Assembly (NCBI RefSeq): GCF_900105195.1
Contig: NZ_FNRX01000002.1
Coordinates: 2,480,001-2,544,000, forward strand
DNA length: 64,000 bases
Origin: Rhodococcus pyridinivorans
Lineage (GTDB): Bacteria > Actinomycetota > Actinomycetes > Mycobacteriales > Mycobacteriaceae
Direction: 5' to 3'
In this document: one piece after another, positions 37,928-47,777 of the stretch
Numbering within the stretch: the first letter of the stretch is position 1
Layout: every line of letters starts with the position of its first letter
The notes under the pieces: model-generated
Seen by the model: the letters and a program-made list of their open reading frames with translations, nothing else
Databases searched by the model: none
Told to the model about the DNA's origin: nothing
Position numbers and translations under genes: made by a program

Positions 37928-38575
37928 ATGGGACGCGTCCTGCCCTGGGCGGCGGTCGTCGTTCTCGTCGTCGCCGTGCTCGTCGCCGGGTGGACCTCAC
38001 CGCCGCGGCCGGCCCCGGTCGGCAGCGACACCCTCGGTCCCGACAACGGGGAAGCGGTCGCCGACTATCTGACACGGGCCGCGGACAGCCTGACCGAGGC
38101 CGAAGCGGACGGAGACCTCGAGCACTGGGGACTGGTGTCGTTCACCGACGCCGTCGGCATCGACCGGGTCGTCGAACTCACCGACGAGGTGCGCGTGGCG
38201 CAGGTGCTGTTCCGTGTGCCGATCGACCGCGTCCAGACACCACTGGTGCCGGTCGCGGTGCCGGAGAACTCGGAGGCGGTACGTCGTGCCCCCTCGGTCG
38301 CCGCGGGCCGGCTGAGCCTGGTGGAGTTCGGGACCGAACGCGCCGCGCGGGTCGGGGCGGTCTCCGCGCAGCGGCTCGCCGACGGCTGCGACTGCGTCGT
38401 CGCGGCGGTGCTCCGTGGCACTCCCTCACAGTTCCGGGCCGTCGCCGACGCCCCGGACGTGCGGGCCGTGGAGGTCCTGCCCGCAGACGCGATCGCGGGA
38501 CGCTTCGCGGTGACCCCGCTGCTGCCCACCCACGTCGAGACGGTCGTGCCCGGCCCGGACGACGGGGAGGTGTGA
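37928..38575 (+). CDS. Secreted or membrane-anchored protein of unknown function
   Basis: 215 residues. A hydrophobic N-terminus (LPWAAVVVLVVAVLVAGW) acts as signal anchor; the rest is a soluble domain with regular beta-like segments, including WGLVSFTDAVGIDRVVELTDEVRVAQVLFRVP and VRAVEVLPADAIAGRFAV. A close Cys pair occurs in DGCDCVVAAVLRG. It starts 3 nt after the rluD stop, so it is in the same operon. I do not recognise the family. Confidence 0.7.
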   Translation: MGRVLPWAAVVVLVVAVLVAGWTSPPRPAPVGSDTLGPDNGEAVADYLTRAADSLTEAEADGDLEHWGLVSFTDAVGIDRVVELTDEVRVAQVLFRVPIDRVQTPLVPVAVPENSEAVRRAPSVAAGRLSLVEFGTERAARVGAVSAQRLADGCDCVVAAVLRGTPSQFRAVADAPDVRAVEVLPADAIAGRFAVTPLLPTHVETVVPGPDDGEV

Positions 38576-38592
38576 CGGTGCGGTGGATCCCG

Positions 38593-38656
38593 TCTCGGAA
38601 CGAAAGTGTCTCGGAACGACAGTGTCTCGGAACGACAGTGTCTCGGAACGACAGCG
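38593..38656 (+). repeat. Four tandem copies of a 16-bp repeat upstream of rarD
   Basis: TCTCGGAACGACAGTG is repeated four times with no spacer (units at 38593, 38609, 38625 and 38641; the first has one change, the last one change). The array ends 14 bp before a -10-like TAGGGT, so it covers the -35 and upstream region of the rarD promoter. Confidence 0.9.
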
Positions 38657-38670
38657 CACCGGCGGAGCCG

Positions 38671-38676
38671 TAGGGT
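38671..38676 (+). promoter_or_regulatory. -10 element of rarD, leaderless arrangement
   Basis: TAGGGT ends 6 nt before the GTG at 38683, so transcription would begin at the start codon. The -35 region is occupied by the last unit of the 16-bp tandem array. Confidence 0.45.
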
Positions 38677-38682
38677 GAGCCG

Positions 38683-39624
38683 GTGAGCGACTCGGAGGAT
38701 CGGAACGACTCGGGGCAGCGGAACATCGTGCGCACCGGGGTGCTGTGCGGTCTGGGTGCCTACGGATTGTGGGGACTGTTCCCCGCCTACTTCGGTCTGC
38801 TCGAACCCGCCGGCGCCGTCGAGATCCTCGCGCACCGCGTGCTGTGGACCCTCGTGCTCATGCTGATTGTACTGGGCGTCATGGGACGCCTCGGCACCCT
38901 GCGCGGCCTGTCGGCCCGCACCTGGGGCCTGGTCGCCGCGGCGTCCACCGCGATCGCGGTCAACTGGGGCGTCTACATCTACGGCGTCGTCTCGGGCCGG
39001 GTCGTGGAGACCGCACTCGGCTACTTCATCAACCCGCTCGTCAGCGTGGTGTTCGGTGTCCTGTTCTTCCGGGAACGATTGCGGCCGGCGCAGATCGCGG
39101 CGCTGGTGCTCGCGGTGTGCGCGGTGGTGGTCATCACCGTCGACTACGGCAGACCACCGATCATCGCCCTGACCCTGGCGCTGTCCTTCGCGTCCTACGG
39201 GGTGATCAAGAAGATCGTGCCGCTCGATCCGCGCACGTCCCTGACAGGGGAGGGGATCGTCGCGGCCCCGTTGGCGCTCGGGTACGTGATCTTCCTCGCG
39301 GTGACCGGCACCGGCACCTTCCTCGGGCACGGCGTGGATCACACGGCCCTGCTCGTATCGGCGGGGCTGGTGACCGCAGTGCCGCTGCTGCTCTTCGGCG
39401 CGGCCGCACAACGGGTCCCGCTCGCGACACTCGGCATGCTGCAGTACCTCACGCCGAGCCTGCAGATGACGTGGGGTGTGGTGGTGCTCGGGGAGGACAT
39501 GCCCGCCTCGCGGTGGATCGGTTTCGTCCTGATCTGGATCGCCCTGGCGGTGTACAGCACGGACGCGCTCGTGCGGGCCCGTCGTCAGCGTGCCGTGGTC
39601 ACTGCGGAGCCTCGCGCGGCTTAG
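38683..39624 (+). CDS. rarD: EamA-family transporter RarD
   Basis: 313 residues with about ten transmembrane helices. [33 protein letters not shown] near the N-terminus, the [26 protein letters not shown] segment, and [24 protein letters not shown] are the RarD signature. Predicted drug/metabolite exporter; substrate unknown. GTG at 38683 sits 6 nt after the -10-like TAGGGT and has no good ribosome site, suggesting a leaderless mRNA. Confidence 0.9.
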   Translation: MSDSEDRNDSGQRNIVRTGVLCGLGAYGLWGLFPAYFGLLEPAGAVEILAHRVLWTLVLMLIVLGVMGRLGTLRGLSARTWGLVAAASTAIAVNWGVYIYGVVSGRVVETALGYFINPLVSVVFGVLFFRERLRPAQIAALVLAVCAVVVITVDYGRPPIIALTLALSFASYGVIKKIVPLDPRTSLTGEGIVAAPLALGYVIFLAVTGTGTFLGHGVDHTALLVSAGLVTAVPLLLFGAAAQRVPLATLGMLQYLTPSLQMTWGVVVLGEDMPASRWIGFVLIWIALAVYSTDALVRARRQRAVVTAEPRAA

Positions 39625-39662
39625 ACTCGTCTCTGCCCACAGACATCCCGGGAGAGGCACGC

Positions 39663-42600
39663 GTGGCTGACTCGTTCGTTCATCTGCACACCCACACCGA
39701 GTACTCGATGCTCGACGGTGCCGCGAAGGTCGGACCGTTGTTCAAGGAGGCCGAACGGCTGGGGATGCCGGCCGTGGGCATGACCGACCACGGAAACATG
39801 TACGGCGCCAGCGAGTTCTACAACGTCGCCAAGAAGTTCGGCATCAAGCCGATCATCGGCATCGAGGCGTACGTCGCGCCGGAGTCGCGCTTCTCCACCA
39901 AGCGTGTGCAGTGGGGTGATCCCGGCCAGAAGTCCGACGACGTCTCCGGCTCGGGTGCCTACACCCACATGACGATGGTCGCCGAGAACTCGACGGGCCT
40001 GCGGAACCTGTTCAAGCTGTCCTCCCTCGCATCGATCGAGGGTCAGCTCGGCAAGTGGGCCCGTATGGACGAAGAGCTCATCGCCCACCATCACGAGGGC
40101 ATCATCGCCACGACCGGCTGCCCGTCGGGCGAGATCCAGACGCGCCTGCGCCTCGGCCACGAGCGCGAAGCGCTCGAAGCCGCCGCGAAGTGGCAGGAGA
40201 TCTGGGGCAAGGACAACTTCTTCCTCGAGCTGATGGACCACGGCCTGTCCATCGAGCGTCGTGTGCGCGAGGGTCTGATCGAGATCGGCCGCAAGCTCGA
40301 CATCCCGCCGCTGGTGACCAACGACTGCCACTACGTCACCAAGGATGCGGCCGCGAACCACGAGGCGCTGCTGTGCATCCAGACCGGTAAGACCCTCTCC
40401 GATCCCACCCGGTTCAAGTTCGACGGCGACGGCTATTACCTCAAGTCGGCGCAGGAGATGCGCGAGCAGTGGGACCGCGAGGTGCCGGGTGCGTGCGACA
40501 ACACGCTGCTCATCGCCGAGCGCGTGCAGTCCTACGAGGACGTGTGGACCCACCGCGACCGGATGCCGATCTTCCCGGTGCCGGAAGGGGAGACGCAGGC
40601 GAGCTGGTTGCACAAGGAGGTCATGCGCGGCCTCGACCGTCGCTTCCCCGCCGGCCCGCCCCGCGAGTACGTCGAGCGCGCCGAGTACGAGATCAGCGTC
40701 ATCAATCAGATGGGCTTCCCCGCCTACTTCCTCGTCGTCGGCGACCTCATCAACCACGCCCGCGAGGTCGGCATCCGCGTCGGCCCCGGCCGTGGTTCGG
40801 CCGCCGGTTCGCTCGTCGCCTACGCGATGGGCATCACCAACATCGACCCGATCCCGCACGGTCTGCTGTTCGAGCGGTTTCTCAACCCCGAGCGCGTGTC
40901 GATGCCCGATATCGATATCGACTTCGACGATCGTCGCCGCGGTGAGATGGTGCGCTACGCCACCGAGCGGTGGGGCAACGACAAGGTCGCCCAGGTCATC
41001 ACGTTCGGCACCATCAAGACGAAGGCGGCGATCAAGGACTCCGCGCGAGTGCAGTTCGGCCAGCCCGGATTCGCGATCGCCGACCAGATCACCAAGGCAC
41101 TTCCGCCGCCGATCATGGCGAAGGACATCCCGGTCTCGGGTATCACCGATCCGAGTCACGAGCGGTACAAGGAAGCTGCCGAGGTTCGTCAGCTGATCGA
41201 GTCCAACCCGGACATCAAGAAGATCTACGACACTGCGCTCGGGCTCGAGGGCCTGATCCGCAACGCCGGCGTCCACGCCTGCGCGGTGATCATGTCGTCC
41301 GAGCCGCTCATGGACGCGATCCCGCTGTGGAAGCGCGCGCAGGACGGCGCGATCATCACGGGCTGGGATTATCCGTCCTGCGAGGCCATCGGCCTGCTGA
41401 AGATGGACTTCCTCGGTCTGCGCAACCTCACCGTCATCGGCGACGCGATCGAGAACATCAAGGTCAACCGCGGGATCGATCTCGACCTCGACACCCTCCC
41501 GCTGGAGGATCCGGCGACCTACGAACTGCTCGCGCGTGGCGACACGCTCGGCGTGTTCCAGCTCGACGGCAGCGCCATGCGCGACCTGCTGCGCCGCATG
41601 CAGCCCACCGGCTTCGAGGACATCGTCGCGGTGCTCGCGCTGTACCGCCCCGGCCCGATGGGCATGAACGCGCACAACGACTACGCCGACCGCAAGAACG
41701 GGCGGCAAGAGGTCAAGCCGATCCACCCCGAGCTCGAGGAACCGCTGAAGGAGATCCTCGCCGACACCTACGGCCTGATCGTCTACCAGGAGCAGATCAT
41801 GCAGATCGCTCAGAAGGTGGCCGGTTACTCGCTCGGACAGGCAGACCTGCTGCGTCGCGCGATGGGTAAGAAAAAGAAGGAGATCCTCGACGAGGCCTAC
41901 GACGGCTTCGCGCAGGGCATGAAGGACAACGGCTTCTCGCAGGCGGCGATCACCGCGCTGTGGGACACCGTTCTGCCCTTCGCCGGTTACGCGTTCAACA
42001 AGTCGCACGCCGCCGGCTACGGCCTGGTCTCGTTCTGGACCGCCTACCTCAAGGCGAACTACCCGGCCGAGTACATGGCCGGTCTGCTCACCTCCGTCGG
42101 CGACGACAAGGACAAGGCCGCGGTCTATCTGTCCGACTGCCGCAAGATGGGCATCACGGTGCTGCCGCCGGACGTCAACGAGTCGCACACCAACTTCATG
42201 TCGGTGGGTGAGGACATCCGGTTCGGCCTCGGCGCCGTCCGCAACGTCGGCACGAACGTGGTCGCCTCGATCATCAAGGGGCGGGAGGAGAAGGGCCGCT
42301 ACACCGACTTCTCCGACTATCTCAACAAGATCGACACCGTCGCGTGTTCGAAGAAGGTCACCGAATCCCTCATCAAGGCAGGTGCATTCGACTCGCTCGG
42401 ACACCCGCGCAAGGGATTGATGCTCGTCCACGCCGACGCGATCGACGCGGTGATGAGCACGAAGAAGGCCGAGGCCATCGGCCAGTTCGACCTGTTCGGC
42501 GGCGACGACGCCGACGAGTCCGTCGCCGCGGTGTTCAACGTCCGCATCCCCGAGGAGGAATGGGACACCAAGCACCGCCTCGCCCTCGAACGGGAGATGC

Positions 42601-43199
42601 TCGGCCTGTACGTCTCCGGGCACCCGCTCAACGGCGTCGAGCACGTCCTCGCGTCCCAGGCCGACACCCAGATCCCCGCGATCCTCGAAGGCGCGCTCAA
42701 GGACGGCAGCCAGGTCACCGTCGGCGGCATCCTCGCCTCGGTGAACCGGCGCATCAACAAGAACGGTCTCGCCTGGGCGTCCGCGCAGCTCGAGGACCTC
42801 ACCGGTGGCATCGAGGTGCTGTTCTTCCCACAGTCCTACGCCGTCTACGGCATGGACGTCGTGGAGGACTCGGTGGTGCTGGTCAAGGCCCGGGTGTCGA
42901 TCCGTGACGACCGGATCTCCCTGATCGCCAACGATCTCGCCGTCCCCGACCTGTCGCAGATCGGCGTCGCGAAGCCGGTCTCGGTGTCGATGCCCACCCG
43001 GTTGTGCACCCCCGACAAGGTCGGTGCCCTCAAGAATGTGCTCACGCGCCATCCCGGTTCGTCCGACGTGCACGTGCGGCTCATCACCGGCAGCAAGGTC
43101 ACCGTCCTCAAGCTCGACGACAGCCTGCGGGTCGAAGCGTCGTCGGCGCTCATGGGCGACCTCAAGGCCCTGCTCGGGCCGGGCTGCCTGGCGACCTAG
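39663..43199 (+). CDS. dnaE1: DNA polymerase III alpha subunit
   Basis: 1178 residues. The replicative polymerase. An N-terminal PHP domain ([16 protein letters not shown], metal-binding His pair, MTDHGNMYG) provides proofreading in actinobacteria. Palm-domain catalytic acids lie in [13 protein letters not shown] and further along in the C-family palm; [16 protein letters not shown] precedes them. The finger/beta-binding region and C-terminal OB domain follow ([21 protein letters not shown]). GTG at 39663 has GGGAGAGG upstream, and TAGACT at 39621-39626, overlapping the rarD stop, is a plausible -10. Confidence 0.97.
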   Translation: MADSFVHLHTHTEYSMLDGAAKVGPLFKEAERLGMPAVGMTDHGNMYGASEFYNVAKKFGIKPIIGIEAYVAPESRFSTKRVQWGDPGQKSDDVSGSGAYTHMTMVAENSTGLRNLFKLSSLASIEGQLGKWARMDEELIAHHHEGIIATTGCPSGEIQTRLRLGHEREALEAAAKWQEIWGKDNFFLELMDHGLSIERRVREGLIEIGRKLDIPPLVTNDCHYVTKDAAANHEALLCIQTGKTLSDPTRFKFDGDGYYLKSAQEMREQWDREVPGACDNTLLIAERVQSYEDVWTHRDRMPIFPVPEGETQASWLHKEVMRGLDRRFPAGPPREYVERAEYEISVINQMGFPAYFLVVGDLINHAREVGIRVGPGRGSAAGSLVAYAMGITNIDPIPHGLLFERFLNPERVSMPDIDIDFDDRRRGEMVRYATERWGNDKVAQVITFGTIKTKAAIKDSARVQFGQPGFAIADQITKALPPPIMAKDIPVSGITDPSHERYKEAAEVRQLIESNPDIKKIYDTALGLEGLIRNAGVHACAVIMSSEPLMDAIPLWKRAQDGAIITGWDYPSCEAIGLLKMDFLGLRNLTVIGDAIENIKVNRGIDLDLDTLPLEDPATYELLARGDTLGVFQLDGSAMRDLLRRMQPTGFEDIVAVLALYRPGPMGMNAHNDYADRKNGRQEVKPIHPELEEPLKEILADTYGLIVYQEQIMQIAQKVAGYSLGQADLLRRAMGKKKKEILDEAYDGFAQGMKDNGFSQAAITALWDTVLPFAGYAFNKSHAAGYGLVSFWTAYLKANYPAEYMAGLLTSVGDDKDKAAVYLSDCRKMGITVLPPDVNESHTNFMSVGEDIRFGLGAVRNVGTNVVASIIKGREEKGRYTDFSDYLNKIDTVACSKKVTESLIKAGAFDSLGHPRKGLMLVHADAIDAVMSTKKAEAIGQFDLFGGDDADESVAAVFNVRIPEEEWDTKHRLALEREMLGLYVSGHPLNGVEHVLASQADTQIPAILEGALKDGSQVTVGGILASVNRRINKNGLAWASAQLEDLTGGIEVLFFPQSYAVYGMDVVEDSVVLVKARVSIRDDRISLIANDLAVPDLSQIGVAKPVSVSMPTRLCTPDKVGALKNVLTRHPGSSDVHVRLITGSKVTVLKLDDSLRVEASSALMGDLKALLGPGCLAT

Positions 43200-43206
43200 C
43201 GGTCCG

Positions 43207-43242
43207 CCGCGCGGCACGAGCCCTTCGGTGAGCGCCGCGCGG
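43207..43242 (+). terminator. Stem-loop after dnaE1
   Basis: CCGCGCGGC (43207-43215) pairs with GCCGCGCGG (43234-43242) around an 18-nt loop, 7 bp past the dnaE1 stop. No T tract. Confidence 0.5.
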
Positions 43243-43265
43243 GAAGCCGGGGTCGGCCGGTGCGT

Positions 43266-43493
43266 CTAGGAACGGAGTGCGTGCTGCTGGATCCTGCGGA
43301 CCCACCACACGACGACGGTGACCGCAGCGGCACCGATGACGGCGCTCTGGGCGCTGGTGGTGACGACGAGGACCACGAGCAGGGTCAGGAGACCGGCCGC
43401 GAGTGCTTCGAGCTTGTACAGGGGCCAGATCGTGCCGGCGATGTCCACACCGTCGGTGCGCTCACGGTGTATCCGGGGGTCGAGCACGGACAT
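43266..43493 (-). CDS. Small two-helix membrane protein
   Basis: 75 residues. Cytosolic start MSVLDPRIHRERTDGVDIAG, then two adjacent hydrophobic helices (LEALAAGLLTLLVVLVVTT and SAVIGAAAVTVVVWWV) and a basic end. ATG at 43493 has AGGAGGTG 7 nt upstream, one of the best ribosome sites in the window, which supports translation. Family not recognised; it is convergent with dnaE1. Confidence 0.7.
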   Translation of the reverse strand: MSVLDPRIHRERTDGVDIAGTIWPLYKLEALAAGLLTLLVVLVVTTSAQSAVIGAAAVTVVVWWVRRIQQHALRS

Positions 43494-43631
43494 CGCGGTG
43501 CACCTCCTGTAGGCCGAGCGACTGTAGGCCGGGCAGAATTCTTTCTTCAGGATAGGCGCAGGGAAGAGTTCGGGCCACCGAACTCGACGATCGGGCGGCG
43601 ACTGCTACAACGATTGTGTTGACTGGTCGGT

Positions 43632-44075
43632 ATGCCACTGCACGGAGAGTACGAACCGAGTCCCGTCGAATGGAGCGCCAAGCAGGTCGAGGAGTACGAG
43701 TCGTCGGGCGGAACCCGCGGCACCACCCTCCAGGGTCGACCGGTCATCATCCTGACCACGGTCGGCGCCAAGTCCGGCAAGCTCCGCAAGATCCCTCTCA
43801 TGCGGGTCGAGCACGAGGGTAGGTACGCCGCTGTCGCCTCGCTCGGCGGTGCACCGAAGCATCCCGTTTGGTACCACAACATCGTCGCGAACCCGCACGT
43901 CGAGGTCAGGGACCGCACCGAGGTGTGGGACATGACCGCCCGCGAGGTCCACGGCGAGGAGAAGGCGCAGTGGTGGGAACGTGCCGTCGAGGCGTTCCCG
44001 CCCTACGCGGAGTACCAGGAGAAGACCGACCGCGAGATCCCCGTCTTCGTTCTCGAACCGGTCGAAGGCCCGTAG
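43632..44075 (+). CDS. Deazaflavin (F420)-dependent nitroreductase family protein
   Basis: 147 residues, split-barrel fold of the Ddn/DUF385 family: [36 protein letters not shown] and [16 protein letters not shown] carry the F420-contact pattern, and the C-terminus [22 protein letters not shown] is typical. It would reduce a quinone-like or other hydrophobic substrate with F420H2. ATG at 43632. Next to ilvA as in M. tuberculosis (Rv1558-Rv1559). Confidence 0.88.
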   Translation: MPLHGEYEPSPVEWSAKQVEEYESSGGTRGTTLQGRPVIILTTVGAKSGKLRKIPLMRVEHEGRYAAVASLGGAPKHPVWYHNIVANPHVEVRDRTEVWDMTAREVHGEEKAQWWERAVEAFPPYAEYQEKTDREIPVFVLEPVEGP

Positions 44076-44164
44076 ACCGAGCACGCTCGGACGGACTGTG
44101 CTGCTACCCCCTCGATGCGGATCCCGCCGTGGTGGTCGAATCGGGGGAGTGGCAGCATTGACGG

Positions 44165-45520
44165 GTGACCTCCACTTCGCGAACAGCAGAACCGATGACT
44201 CTGACCGCCGTGCCCCGCGCGGCCGACATCGATGCGGCTGCCGAGCGAATTTCGGAGGCGGTCGACCCAACGCCGCTCGAGCGCAGCCCTCGACTCTCGG
44301 CGCTCGTAGGCGCCAACGTCTACCTCAAGCGGGAGGACCTCACCCGGGTGCGGTCCTTCAAGCTCCGTGGGGCGTACAACGCCATGGCGCAGCTCGACGC
44401 GGCCGAGCGCGCCGCGGGCGTCGTCACGGCCAGCGCCGGTAATCACGCGCAGGGTGTCGCCTACGCGTGCCGGGTGATGGGAATCCAGGGCCGGATCTAC
44501 GTGCCCACCCGCACTCCCAAGCAGAAGCGCGATCGGATCCGTGTCCACGGCGGCGACAGCGTCGAACTCATCGGTGTCGGCGACACCTTCGACGCCGCGG
44601 CCGCAGCGGCAGCCGACGATGCGATCCGCACCGGTGCGACGATGATCCCGCCCTTCGACGACGCCCGCACCGCTGCCGGGCAGGGCACCATCGCGCGCGA
44701 GGTCCTCGAACAGCTCGACGGCGATCTCGACGTCGTGCTCGTCCCCGTGGGCGGGGGCGGCCTCATCGCCGGTGTCGCCGCCTATCTGCGCGAGCGGTCC
44801 CCACGCACGTCGATCGTCGGCGTCGAGCCGGCGGGTGCAGCGTCGATGACCGCCGCGCTGGTCGCGGGCGGTCCCGTCACGCTGCCGGAGGTCGAGCCGT
44901 TCGTCGACGGCGCTGCGGTCAAGCGGATCGGCGACGTCCCCTACGCCGTGGTCTCCGAACTCGGTGCCGAGGTCGTGTCCCATTCGAGCCTGCCGCTCGT
45001 GGCTACGCTGCGCCGGGAGGGGCTCGGCCGGGCCCCGTTCGGGATGACCCAGATCGACGAGGGTGCGCTGTGCACCACGATGCTCGATCTGTACCAGAAC
45101 GAGGGCATCATCGCCGAGCCCGCCGGCGCCCTGTCGGTCGCTGCCCTCGAGTCGATCTCGGTGCAGCCCGGAGCGAACGTGGTGTGCCTGGTGTCGGGCG
45201 GCAACAATGACGTCTCACGCTACGGCGAGATCATCGAGCGGTCGCTCGTCCACCGCGGGCTCAAACACTATTTCCTCGTGGACTTCCCCCAGGAGCCCGG
45301 CGCACTGCGGCGGTTCCTGGACGAAGTCCTCGGACCGGACGACGACATCACCCTGTTCGAGTACGTCAAGCGCAACAACCGGGAGACCGGCGCTGCCCTC
45401 GTCGGTATCGAACTGGGTGCCGCGGAAGACCTTTCGGCTCTGCTCAATCGCATGGACGCGTCGCCGATCGACGCGCAGCGACTCGAGCCGGGGTCGCCGG
45501 CCTACCGTTATCTGACGTAA
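44165..45520 (+). CDS. ilvA: Threonine ammonia-lyase (threonine dehydratase)
   Basis: 451 residues. PLP enzyme converting threonine to 2-oxobutanoate for isoleucine synthesis. VYLKREDLTRVRSFKLRGAYNAM carries the PLP lysine, VTASAGNHAQGVAYACR and the phosphate loop PVGGGGLIAG follow, and LVSGGNNDVSRY precedes a regulatory ACT-like domain (HYFLVDFPQEPGALRRFLDEVL), so feedback inhibition by isoleucine is expected. GTG at 44165; no strong ribosome site. Confidence 0.93.
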   Translation: MTSTSRTAEPMTLTAVPRAADIDAAAERISEAVDPTPLERSPRLSALVGANVYLKREDLTRVRSFKLRGAYNAMAQLDAAERAAGVVTASAGNHAQGVAYACRVMGIQGRIYVPTRTPKQKRDRIRVHGGDSVELIGVGDTFDAAAAAAADDAIRTGATMIPPFDDARTAAGQGTIAREVLEQLDGDLDVVLVPVGGGGLIAGVAAYLRERSPRTSIVGVEPAGAASMTAALVAGGPVTLPEVEPFVDGAAVKRIGDVPYAVVSELGAEVVSHSSLPLVATLRREGLGRAPFGMTQIDEGALCTTMLDLYQNEGIIAEPAGALSVAALESISVQPGANVVCLVSGGNNDVSRYGEIIERSLVHRGLKHYFLVDFPQEPGALRRFLDEVLGPDDDITLFEYVKRNNRETGAALVGIELGAAEDLSALLNRMDASPIDAQRLEPGSPAYRYLT

Positions 45521-45555
45521 CCGGGTGGCCCGGTCACGTCACGGTTGGTGTGCGG

Positions 45556-45831
45556 TCACCAGCGATTGCACACCAGCCATGGGCCCCACCAATAGCAGTC
45601 GGGCCGCCAGTAGTGGTTCCGGTGATGGTCGCGGTCGTACTTCTTGTCGTGATGGTTGTAGTTCTTGTCGTGATCGTGGTGGTCGTACTTTCCGTGGTCG
45701 TCGTGTCCTCCGCTGACATTCACGATCCCGGGTGCTGTGTCGACGGTGGGGGTCGCCGATGCGACTCCGGCGGGAGCGAGGACGAGGGCGGTGCTGAGGA
45801 ATACACTCGCCAGAATCTTCTTGGGTTGCAT
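45556..45831 (-). CDS. Small secreted His/Asp-rich peptide
   Basis: 91 residues. Signal peptide MQPKKILASVFLSTALVLA followed by a likely cut after ASA near residue 26. The mature part has about 10 His and many Asp/Lys/Tyr in a 35-residue stretch (GGHDDHGKYDHHDHDKNYNH...), then an aromatic end with two Cys (DCYWWGPWLVCNRW). The ATG has GAGG 9 nt upstream. The composition suggests binding of divalent metal outside the cell (inference). No family recognised. It is convergent with ilvA. Confidence 0.7.
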   Translation of the reverse strand: MQPKKILASVFLSTALVLAPAGVASATPTVDTAPGIVNVSGGHDDHGKYDHHDHDKNYNHHDKKYDRDHHRNHYWRPDCYWWGPWLVCNRW

Positions 45832-45918
45832 GGTGATTCACCTCGAGAATTCGAAGGTACTTGAGACGGTACTCGCCCACTCGTGGCATAATCAACGACT
45901 TTTTTCGCCTGACGAACG

Positions 45919-47667
45919 TTATCGGCGGGGCATCTCGGGAGCCTCCAGGATCGCGAAGGACCAGCCCGGGATCAACACTGCGGACTCGGTACGGTTGACC
46001 ACCGGTTCGTCCCACCAGAGCAGTGGTTTCCCGCCGACCGGCACGGTGACGGGGTCGGGTCCGAGATTGCACGCCACGCGCAGCGCCCCGCGGTGCACGA
46101 CGAGCCATTTCTCGTCCTCGTCGTACGTCACGTGCACGTGCTCGAGCCAGGGATCGGTGAGCTCGGCACGGTCCCGCCGGAGCGCGATGAGCGCGCGGTA
46201 GCACTCCAGCAACCGGGCGTGCCCGCCCTCGTCGCGTTCGTCCCAGCGCAGCTTCGAGCCGATGAAGGTCTCCGGAGCCTGCGGGTCGGGTACGTCGGCG
46301 GCGTCCCAGCCGTGTTCGGCGAACTCGCGCCGGCGACCCTCGACCACGGCCGCGGCGAGTTCCGGTTCGGGATGCGACGTGAAGTACCGGAAGGGTGTGC
46401 TCGCACCCCACTCCTCGCCCATGAACAACATCGGCGTGAACGGGGACGTGAGCACGAGCGCCGCCTTGAGGGCGAGCTGACCGGGCTCGAGATAGGCACC
46501 CGGCCGGTCGCCGAGCGCCCGGTTGCCGACCTGATCGTGCGTGCAGGTGTAGGCGACCAGACCGCTCGCCGGCGTGCGCCGGGTGTCGAGCGGGCGCCCG
46601 TGGACCCGGCCGCGGAAGCTCGAATACGTCCCGGCGTGGAAGAAGCCGTGCCCGAGCGTGTACGCGAGGCAGTCCAGCGAACCGAAGTCGCCGTAGTAGC
46701 CCTGCCGTTCACCGGACACCGCCGCGTGGATCGCGTGGTGGACGTCGTCGGCCCACTGCGCGTGCAGTCCGTATCCACCGCCGGGCCGGGGAGTGATCAG
46801 CTTCGGATCGTTGAGGTCCGATTCGGCGATCAACGACAGGGGGCGGCCGAGATGGGCGGACAGGCGGAACGTCTCGACCGACAGTTCCTCGAGGAGGTGT
46901 GTGGCGGTGTGGTCGATCAGCGCGTGCACGGCGTCGAGCCGGAGGGCGTCGATGTGGAAGTCGCGGAACCAGCGCAGCGCATTGTCGAGGATGTACCGGC
47001 GCACCTCCCCGGATCCGGGACCGTCGAGGTTGATGTTGTCGCCCCAGATTCCCGGGGCCGCGGAGAGATAGGGACCGAAGCGGCCCAGATAGTTCCCCGA
47101 CGGACCGAGATGGTTGTAGACGACGTCGAGTGCCACCGCCAGTCCGCGCGCGTGGGCGGCGTCGACGAAACGCTGCAGGGCATCGGGGCCACCGTAGGGT
47201 TCGTGCACCGCGTACCAGAGCACGCCGTCGTAGCCCCATCCGTGGGTGCCGTTGAACGCGTTGAGCGGCATGAGTTCGACGAACTCGACACCGAGGTCCA
47301 CGAGTTCGTCGAGACGGTCGATCGCCGAGTCGAGTGTGCCCTCGGGGGTGAAGGTCCCCACGTGCATCTCGTAGACGATGCTTCCTGTCAGTTGCCGGCC
47401 GGTCCAGCCGTGGTCGGTCCACTTCGTCTCGTCGAGCACGTGGAGCTGCGACGGCTCGTGCACGCCCTCCGGCTGCCGCGGAGATCGCGGGTCGGGAAGG
47501 ACCGTCCCGGTGTCGTCGTCGAGCACGAAACCGTATCGGGTGTCGGGAGCGACGCCGACGGTGGTGCGCCACCAGCCGTCGTCGCCGCGTTGCATGTCGT
47601 GGAACCGTCCGTCGGCGAACAGTCGGACGGACGACGGGATCGGAGCCCAGACCTCGAAGGTGTGCAC
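45919..47667 (-). CDS. treZ: Malto-oligosyltrehalose trehalohydrolase
   Basis: 582 residues. GH13 enzyme releasing trehalose from the maltooligosyl-trehalose made by TreY. N-terminal CBM48-like domain (HTFEVWAPIPSSVRLFADG), then VYEMHVGTFTPEGT, FVELMPLNAFNGTHGWGYDGV, catalytic Asp in IDALRLDAVHAL, Glu in LIAESDLND and YTCTHDQVGNRALGDR. The usual partners treY and treX lie 3.5 kb upstream on the same strand, separated by accessory genes. GTG at 47667 begins the homology. Confidence 0.95.
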   Translation of the reverse strand: MHTFEVWAPIPSSVRLFADGRFHDMQRGDDGWWRTTVGVAPDTRYGFVLDDDTGTVLPDPRSPRQPEGVHEPSQLHVLDETKWTDHGWTGRQLTGSIVYEMHVGTFTPEGTLDSAIDRLDELVDLGVEFVELMPLNAFNGTHGWGYDGVLWYAVHEPYGGPDALQRFVDAAHARGLAVALDVVYNHLGPSGNYLGRFGPYLSAAPGIWGDNINLDGPGSGEVRRYILDNALRWFRDFHIDALRLDAVHALIDHTATHLLEELSVETFRLSAHLGRPLSLIAESDLNDPKLITPRPGGGYGLHAQWADDVHHAIHAAVSGERQGYYGDFGSLDCLAYTLGHGFFHAGTYSSFRGRVHGRPLDTRRTPASGLVAYTCTHDQVGNRALGDRPGAYLEPGQLALKAALVLTSPFTPMLFMGEEWGASTPFRYFTSHPEPELAAAVVEGRRREFAEHGWDAADVPDPQAPETFIGSKLRWDERDEGGHARLLECYRALIALRRDRAELTDPWLEHVHVTYDEDEKWLVVHRGALRVACNLGPDPVTVPVGGKPLLWWDEPVVNRTESAVLIPGWSFAILEAPEMPRR

Positions 47668-47746
47668 TCGACCAGCATGCCGTGTCGGAGGCGTCGGTGC
47701 AGGGGATGGCGCCACCGGCGTACCACCCTGCCGCGCGTCAATTTTG

Positions 47747-47758
47747 TTGCAGCTGCAA
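47747..47758. promoter_or_regulatory. Palindromic operator candidate before the TetR gene
   Basis: TTGCAGCTGCAA is a perfect 12-bp palindrome 19 bp before the TetR-family start and 79 bp before treZ. Its location between the divergent genes fits autoregulation. Confidence 0.5.
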
Positions 47759-47777
47759 TGCACTCGATACTGGGGGA

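Noticed and set aside
38593..38656. CRISPR array
   Set aside because: Repeats are 16 bp, directly adjacent with no spacers, and no cas gene is present.
39621..43217. Minus-strand open frame of 1198 codons antisense to dnaE1
   Set aside because: Same shadow effect; the plus strand has clear PolIII alpha motifs.
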